A stretch of 36,925 bases of DNA, taken from positions 1 through 36,925 of the forward strand of contig JBOFIR010000005.1 of assembly GCA_051650265.1 (NCBI GenBank), written 5' to 3'. Each line of letters begins with the position of its first letter. The stretch's first letter is position 1. This stretch comes from JBOFEH01 sp051650265. Its GTDB lineage: Bacteria; Bacillota; Clostridia; Lachnospirales; Cellulosilyticaceae. Made by a program: the position numbers and the translations under genes. The notes beneath the pieces are model-generated. The model had not been told where the DNA came from, did no database searches, and worked only from the letters and a program-made list of their open reading frames with translations. Positions 32,518-36,925 of the stretch are shown in pieces.

Positions 32518-34482
32518 TTACTTTTCCCAATAAATTTGTAATCTATCACCATTCTTTAGCAAATCTGTGACCGCTGCGCGCTCATCATTAAGCTGAAGTT
32601 GAATAGTACCTTGAGGTTTGGTTAAGTCGAAATCTATGAAGTCAAAAATATGCGCAAATAAATAAGGTGCCTCCCGCTCCGGCAAACATATATCCTGTTC
32701 ATTCACTACAAGTGTGATACCTTGCGCGATCACATCCTCCTGCATAGGTGTTACTTGGATACAGTCCCCATCAGATAATGGGTGCTCTAGTCTGGCAATT
32801 TCACCATTGATGCGCACAATGCATCGATCGTACACAAAGCAAAGATGAGTAAGTAATTCACCTATTGTATCTAAGTCAATCCTCTCTAGCTCATCTTGCT
32901 GGGCAATCTGATACCCGTCACTGACGTAATCGCCATTTGCCATAAGCAGTGGTAGGGCCACCTTTTGGTCATTGACCAGAATCTGCTTGCCTGGCACATC
33001 TCCTCTTGCGAAGGTACAAGTTGGACTTTCGCCTGCTGTCGCCGCCTCAAAGACCAATTGATCCCCATTTTTGATTGGCTGTTCTAGCTGTGCTGCTAAA
33101 CCATTGCATAGGATACGCGCCGGAGTCCCTGTAAGTCCCTTGACTCTTACCCGTTCCCCATCTAATTTGTACATCAGTGCCTTTCCCCTACTTGGAAAAA
33201 TCTGCTGATGTTTAATGCCCCTTTCAATAAGTGCATCAAGTACACTTAACTTCTTGGCATTGAGAAGCATCAGAGGCTCCCCATTAAAACTTACTTTTGT
33301 AAACTGCTGCTCACTAGATCTTGCACTTGTGAGACAAATCCCTATAGGCGTAATCATCTCAGGCCCCTTCATGGAGTTCTTCTTATATGTAAGATTTGGG
33401 ATATGATCGCAGTTTCTCAGTGCAACTCGTTGCTCTGGAAGCCCTAGTATATGTGAGAGCTGCTGCGTCAATCCGTTCATCTGGCTTCCGCCACCAACAC
33501 AGAACACTGCATTGGTAGCCTTATCGCCATTTAGTATTTTTATCTTTTGAGCAATCTGATTGGCAAGTCCAGTGATCACAGGTTGAATCACTGCTTTGAC
33601 ATCTTCTGAACTCACTTCATAAGGCAAACCAATAATATCCGTATAAGCAATCTGATCTACCTGATCAATCTGTTGCTTGATCTTTTCTGCCGTCTGAAAA
33701 TCAACCAGATACTGATGTACAATTGCCTCTGTGACTTCATCCCCAGCTATAGGAATCATCCCATAGGCAATCACACTCCCTTCCTTGGTGATAGCTAAGT
33801 CTGATGTACCTGCACCTACATCTACTAATGCCAGATTTAGTAGCCTCAAATTTTCTGGAATAACCGCATTGATTGCTGCAATAGGCTCTAGTGTCAACTG
33901 TGTAACTTCTAACCCCACACGCTGCGTGACTGTATAGAGACTTGTTACAACTTCCTTTGGCAGAAAAGTAGCAAGTACTTTTGCAGAGATTTCCTTTCCC
34001 TTATGCCCCTCTAATTTGAGGATAGGATACCCATCTAAGAAATACTGCATCACAGTATGCCCTACACAGAAAAACTCTGTATCTTTCATACCCTTTTCCT
34101 TCTCCATCATTTGTTGGGCTATGTTGATCCCTTCATAGTGCAATGTCTGAATATGTACAGGTGTGATGTCGATCTGTTCATCAAAAGGCAACGTGACCTC
34201 TGCAATTTGAGTAGTCAGCACTCTTCCGGCGGCTGCAATAGCCACTTCTTTGAGTGTTTTACCAATCTGCTTTTCTAGGTCCGCTTTGACCTTTTCAACA
34301 CTGGCAGTCACTTTTTCAATATCATGAATCTGTCCATCTCGCATAGCACGTTCTTCATGCTCATAACAACATGTTTTTACAATATAAAAATTTTGGTCCT
34401 CATAGTATCCTAGCACTCCAATTACGGTGCGAGTCCCTATATCTAGCCCAAATATCAAGTCTTTATCTTTTGTCTTTTCCAC
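32518..34482 (-). CDS. FtsA-like actin-fold ATPase with long C-terminal repeat region
   Basis: 654 residues. The N-terminal 400 are an actin/Hsp70-fold ATPase of the FtsA/PilM type: phosphate-1 motif LIFGLDIGTRTVIGVLGYY, an SHS2-like region near 60-200, phosphate-2 LALVDVGAGTSDLAITKEG and adenosine motif FCVGGGSQMNGLTQQL. The remaining 250 residues are not in cell-division FtsA, and there is no terminal amphipathic membrane anchor. This tail contains repeated units like ILCNG-x-AAQLEQPIKNGDQL, RINGEIARLEHPLSDGDCIQV and LNDERAAVTDLLKNGDRLQIYW, suggestive of small beta-grasp domains. The start is GTG with GAGGGGG 8 bases before. It is the second gene of the run, 3 bases after the GalT-like gene. 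Its role is unknown; an FtsA role in division is unlikely from context (no ftsZ). Confidence 0.85.
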   Translation of the reverse strand: MEKTKDKDLIFGLDIGTRTVIGVLGYYEDQNFYIVKTCCYEHEERAMRDGQIHDIEKVTASVEKVKADLEKQIGKTLKEVAIAAAGRVLTTQIAEVTLPFDEQIDITPVHIQTLHYEGINIAQQMMEKEKGMKDTEFFCVGHTVMQYFLDGYPILKLEGHKGKEISAKVLATFLPKEVVTSLYTVTQRVGLEVTQLTLEPIAAINAVIPENLRLLNLALVDVGAGTSDLAITKEGSVIAYGMIPIAGDEVTEAIVHQYLVDFQTAEKIKQQIDQVDQIAYTDIIGLPYEVSSEDVKAVIQPVITGLANQIAQKIKILNGDKATNAVFCVGGGSQMNGLTQQLSHILGLPEQRVALRNCDHIPNLTYKKNSMKGPEMITPIGICLTSARSSEQQFTKVSFNGEPLMLLNAKKLSVLDALIERGIKHQQIFPSRGKALMYKLDGERVRVKGLTGTPARILCNGLAAQLEQPIKNGDQLVFEAATAGESPTCTFARGDVPGKQILVNDQKVALPLLMANGDYVSDGYQIAQQDELERIDLDTIGELLTHLCFVYDRCIVRINGEIARLEHPLSDGDCIQVTPMQEDVIAQGITLVVNEQDICLPEREAPYLFAHIFDFIDFDLTKPQGTIQLQLNDERAAVTDLLKNGDRLQIYWEK

Positions 34483-34485
34483 GAT

Positions 34486-35412
34486 TTATTCCCCCTCTAA
34501 CTGATTCAGGATCGCCCTGAGCTGCATACTATGTGTTGTTGCACTGACACAACTAATGTAACATCCTGTAGCGAGTTCAAACCCTGCAAACTGCCCCTTT
34601 CTAGGTATTACCCTGATATGGAAGTGGTACCATGGAAATTCACCCAGTACACTCCCCATAAAACAAATATTATAATGTATCCCTGGCAATAACTTTTGTT
34701 GCCCTCCAAGCACTTTAGAAAGAACGTTCCCCATATCTTCTAATTGCATCTGTGACAATTGACCAAAATGGCTGACATGCACTTTGGGCACAATACATGT
34801 TTCGTAAGGTATAGATGAATATAAAGGTGCTAACACGAGCCAGTGCTGCGTCTCATAGATATGATGTTCATGATGTATAGGTAACACCCCATCACACTGT
34901 CTGCAGCTCTCATGTTCTATATAATACGCTTTCTCAGCCTCATACTGTTTCTGCAGCGAGGTTGGCATATGCTCTAGTGCTACTAGTTGCCAGTGTGAAT
35001 GCTCAATACTAGCACCTGCTTCACAACCATTATTTTTAAAAATCTGTATCAACTTCAAGCGTTTGTCAGCCTCAAGCATACGATACCGATCCATCATAGT
35101 CTGTAAGAATACCTGCCAGTGTTTCAGGCTGAGCTCAAAGGGTTGCTGATCATGTTCTAATGTATCTACGATCACATCATGATACCCGTAAAGTGGTCCT
35201 TCTGCTGTACATACAGGATATTTATTATTGATCACGCGAATTACATCGCCCTCTAGCGTACTATGTTCAAGCCAAATATGTTCAATCATCTCTTCATTTC
35301 CCTTACAAAAAGGGCATGCTGCTTTGCCCCCTCTGACAGATGGCCTTGCATCTCTTCCCTCAGAAAGGATAAAGCTTCTATGTGAATAGCTCTCATTATA
35401 GAGTTTTGGCAT
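34486..35412 (-). CDS. GalT-like HIT-superfamily nucleotidyltransferase/phosphorylase
   Basis: 308 residues, related to galactose-1-phosphate uridylyltransferase. It has two C-x2-C zinc-type pairs (CPFCKGNEEM near 35; CRQCDG near 165), VINNKYP, IFKNNGCEAGASIEHSHWQLVALEH, and a second HIT-like strand WYHFHIRVIP. In true GalT the active-site motif is HPHxQ; here it reads HSHWQ, with both histidines and the Gln kept. It could be a sugar-phosphate uridylyl or adenylyl transferase, an ADP-sugar phosphorylase, or the poorly known DUF4931-type group; no Leloir-pathway gene is adjacent. Of two ATGs 6 bases apart, the one at 35412 is 8 bases from GGAGG and is preferred over 35418 (2 bases). First gene of the six-gene run. 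Confidence 0.82.
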   Translation of the reverse strand: MPKLYNESYSHRSFILSEGRDARPSVRGGKAACPFCKGNEEMIEHIWLEHSTLEGDVIRVINNKYPVCTAEGPLYGYHDVIVDTLEHDQQPFELSLKHWQVFLQTMMDRYRMLEADKRLKLIQIFKNNGCEAGASIEHSHWQLVALEHMPTSLQKQYEAEKAYYIEHESCRQCDGVLPIHHEHHIYETQHWLVLAPLYSSIPYETCIVPKVHVSHFGQLSQMQLEDMGNVLSKVLGGQQKLLPGIHYNICFMGSVLGEFPWYHFHIRVIPRKGQFAGFELATGCYISCVSATTHSMQLRAILNQLEGE

Positions 35413-35442
35413 AGTCATAGCCTCCTTTATACTTCATAGTTC

Positions 35443-35471
35443 ATTTTACTATATCAGTGTTCAAAGAACAA
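35443..35471 (-). promoter_or_regulatory. Weak candidate promoter of the six-gene operon
   Basis: On the minus strand TTGTTC (35466-35471), 17 bases, TAAAAT (35443-35448). The -35 match is poor, but the position, between the upstream terminator and the first gene, is right. Confidence 0.35.
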
Positions 35472-35495
35472 TAGGGGCCTTTTTTACCCTAGAAT

Positions 35496-35534
35496 AAAAA
35501 AACGGCTATTATGTCTACACCATAATAGCCGTTT
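35496..35534 (-). terminator. Terminator of the right-hand binding-protein gene
   Basis: AAACGGCTATTATG (35500-35513) and CATAATAGCCGTTT (35521-35534) form a perfect 14-bp stem. On the minus strand it is followed by a run of U (complement 35496-35502), isolating the binding-protein unit from the six-gene operon. Confidence 0.93.
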
Positions 35535-35544
35535 GAATAGCATC

Positions 35545-36925
35545 TTATTCATTTCCTAATGACCATTTCTCCACATTGGCATAGCAATTTAGAGGATCTG
35601 GTTCTATTGTCCCTTGAATATGTTTTTTGGTAATCAATGCACTATTTCTAAAGTACAAACTCACATAGGGATTTTGCTCTGCAAAATACGTTTGAAGCTT
35701 GGAGTAGGCATCTTCCATTTGAAGGGGTGATGCAACGAAAACTTCATGCAGCAGCTGATCCATTTTTTGATCTTTATAACTAATGAAATTATCACCTGTT
35801 GTCACTTGACTTGAGTGAAAAGCAAAGCTCAAATCTGGAATATACGAGAGCTTCCATCCTCCCAAAAAGGCATCAAACTGCTTGTTGTAAATACGCTCCA
35901 TATAGGTTGCTTCATCTACAAGTTCAATACTCACTTCAATCCCTACATCACGATACATCTTTTTGATACCTTCTGCTACCTTAATACGCTCTTTATTTTC
36001 CTGGTTCACAAGAAGTGTAAAGGATAGTGGTATATCATTTTTCACAAAAAGCTTGGTCTTTTCATCAAATTGATACCCTTCCTGGGCAAGTAGAAATTTT
36101 GCCTTCTCCTTGTCATACTCCTTAACCAGAAGTGTACGGTCATACAGGTATGAAGTGGGGCTAATCGGTGTATCTGTCACCGTTCCATTTCCAAGGTAGA
36201 AAATATTGACCAGCTCCTGACGGTCTAAACTATATACCATCGCTTGTCTAATATTCGCATTTTGAAATTTGGGTCTATTAAAATTGAGTGCCATAAATTC
36301 ATAGTTATTCGATGGCAGCTCATAGATTTGTGCAGACTTATCTTTGGCATATTTGCCCCAGTCCATTACATCTGTATAGATCACATCTATGAGATTTTGC
36401 TCAAAGGCATGTAGGCTACTTTCCTGATCAGGTATGAGCATCACATGAATCTCAGGAATGTGAGGTGCGCCTTTAAAATACTGCGCATTGCTCACCAGCT
36501 CTAATGACTTAAGTGGCACCATACTTGAGAATTTATAAGGACCACTGCCTACAGGGGTGAGTACTTTTGCCTCAGCTACCCCTACATTATAGATATGCTT
36601 TGGGATGACTGGGAAAAAGAGTGTTTGGTACACACCACTAAAAGGTTGTCTATAAGCAATGGTGAGTGTTACAGGGTCTACTACCTGCACATTCGCCATA
36701 TTAGAAACAGCCTTTTTGTAAGGCGACTCACTTGCACCTTTGATGGTATCAATCGTAAAGGCCACATCTTCTGCTGTCAACTTCTTACCATCATGCCACA
36801 TAATATTGTCATTTAACTTGACTGTTACTGTATTGGTCTGGCTATCCAATGTCCAACTCTTTGCGATATTCGGTGAGATTTGTCCATCCGGCTCCACATT
36901 CACCAATGTATTGAAGAGCAAATGC
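35545..36925 (-). CDS. Family-5 ABC transporter substrate-binding protein (partial, N-terminus outside window)
   Basis: 460 codons of a peptide/nickel-type extracellular binding protein. The frame stays open to the window edge, where it reads HLLFNTLVNVEPDGQISPNIAKSW, the usual N-lobe start of this family. The signal peptide and about the first 60-80 residues are missing. Core motifs are LNDNIMWHDGKKLTAEDVAFTID, PVGSGPYKFSSM, FNRPKFQNANIRQAMVYSLDRQELV and FDAFLGGWKLSYIPDLSFAFHSSQ. It ends in its own terminator with no permease gene following, so its permease partners lie upstream (outside) or elsewhere. It differs clearly from the binding protein at 347-2392 and lacks the long insert. The ligand is unknown. 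Confidence 0.93.
   Translation of the reverse strand, partial: HLLFNTLVNVEPDGQISPNIAKSWTLDSQTNTVTVKLNDNIMWHDGKKLTAEDVAFTIDTIKGASESPYKKAVSNMANVQVVDPVTLTIAYRQPFSGVYQTLFFPVIPKHIYNVGVAEAKVLTPVGSGPYKFSSMVPLKSLELVSNAQYFKGAPHIPEIHVMLIPDQESSLHAFEQNLIDVIYTDVMDWGKYAKDKSAQIYELPSNNYEFMALNFNRPKFQNANIRQAMVYSLDRQELVNIFYLGNGTVTDTPISPTSYLYDRTLLVKEYDKEKAKFLLAQEGYQFDEKTKLFVKNDIPLSFTLLVNQENKERIKVAEGIKKMYRDVGIEVSIELVDEATYMERIYNKQFDAFLGGWKLSYIPDLSFAFHSSQVTTGDNFISYKDQKMDQLLHEVFVASPLQMEDAYSKLQTYFAEQNPYVSLYFRNSALITKKHIQGTIEPDPLNCYANVEKWSLGNE

Noticed and set aside
32518..34482. FtsA-like protein as the cell-division FtsA
   Set aside because: No ftsZ or division cluster is near, there is no C-terminal amphipathic anchor, and a 250-residue tail is present that FtsA lacks.
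36919..36921. TTG as a start codon for the right-hand binding protein
   Set aside because: The frame continues to the window edge with family-like sequence (HLLFNTLV) and there is no signal peptide, so the gene is simply cut off.

Overview
The window looks like an ordinary chromosomal segment of a low-GC, Gram-positive, probably spore-forming anaerobe of the class Clostridia. The grounds are strong AGGAGG ribosome binding sites, AT-rich spacers, a T-box leader by valS, a yybP-ykoY-type riboswitch, lipoprotein-anchored binding proteins, an AraC/heterodimeric ABC exporter cluster, an UPF0237/UPF0210 pair and a PdaA-type spore-cortex deacetylase with a sigma-G-like promoter. I cannot fix the genus from sequence alone. 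I see no rRNA, tRNA, CRISPR array, insertion sequence or prophage, and no obvious sign of recent transfer.

Layout. (1) 1-2392, minus: a family-5 (Opp/Dpp) binding lipoprotein followed by the start of its OppB-like permease, with a strong hairpin between them. (2) 2393-3059: a long regulatory spacer with a G-quadruplex-capable tract and the promoter of citrate synthase (3060-4430, plus, TTG start). (3) 4497-10652, minus: valS with a small two-helix membrane protein between it and its T-box leader, a coiled-coil membrane protein plus HAD phosphatase pair, and a four-domain S1 RNA-binding protein. (4) 10972-12324, plus: a sodium-dependent NSS-family transporter. (5) 12372-16059, minus: mutY and an ABC-F ATPase overlapping by 4 bases, then a GNAT acetyltransferase. 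(6) 16188-21572, plus: a riboswitch-controlled P2-type cation ATPase, a secreted CAP-domain protein, and a membrane protein with a large external part that I do not recognise. (7) 21625-25781, minus: free methionine-R-sulfoxide reductase and a heterodimeric ABC exporter, divergent from an AraC regulator (25942-26784) that ends directly against a small unknown gene. (8) 27378-28145, plus: pdaA. (9) 28191-35412, minus: a tightly spaced six-gene run (GalT-like HIT protein, FtsA-like ATPase, ACT protein, UPF0210, PepD, AI-2E-family permease). (10) 35545-end, minus: a second family-5 binding protein, cut by the window edge.

Most convergent pairs share a bidirectional intrinsic terminator, so transcription units are unusually easy to delimit. 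The points most worth a second look are regulatory: the Mn-type riboswitch on an ATPase that would normally be called a calcium pump; the unknown small gene placed between the valine T-box and valS; a 14-bp perfect inverted repeat that could hide the ribosome binding site of the 19950 gene; 11-bp-phased TTACA repeats before the CAP gene; a sigma-G-type promoter on pdaA; and a terminator built from the coding ends of two abutting genes. The best candidate for an undescribed protein system is the six-gene run containing the FtsA-like protein, whose long C-terminal part appears to carry repeated small beta-rich units. I did not find a clearly novel defence or mobile system.
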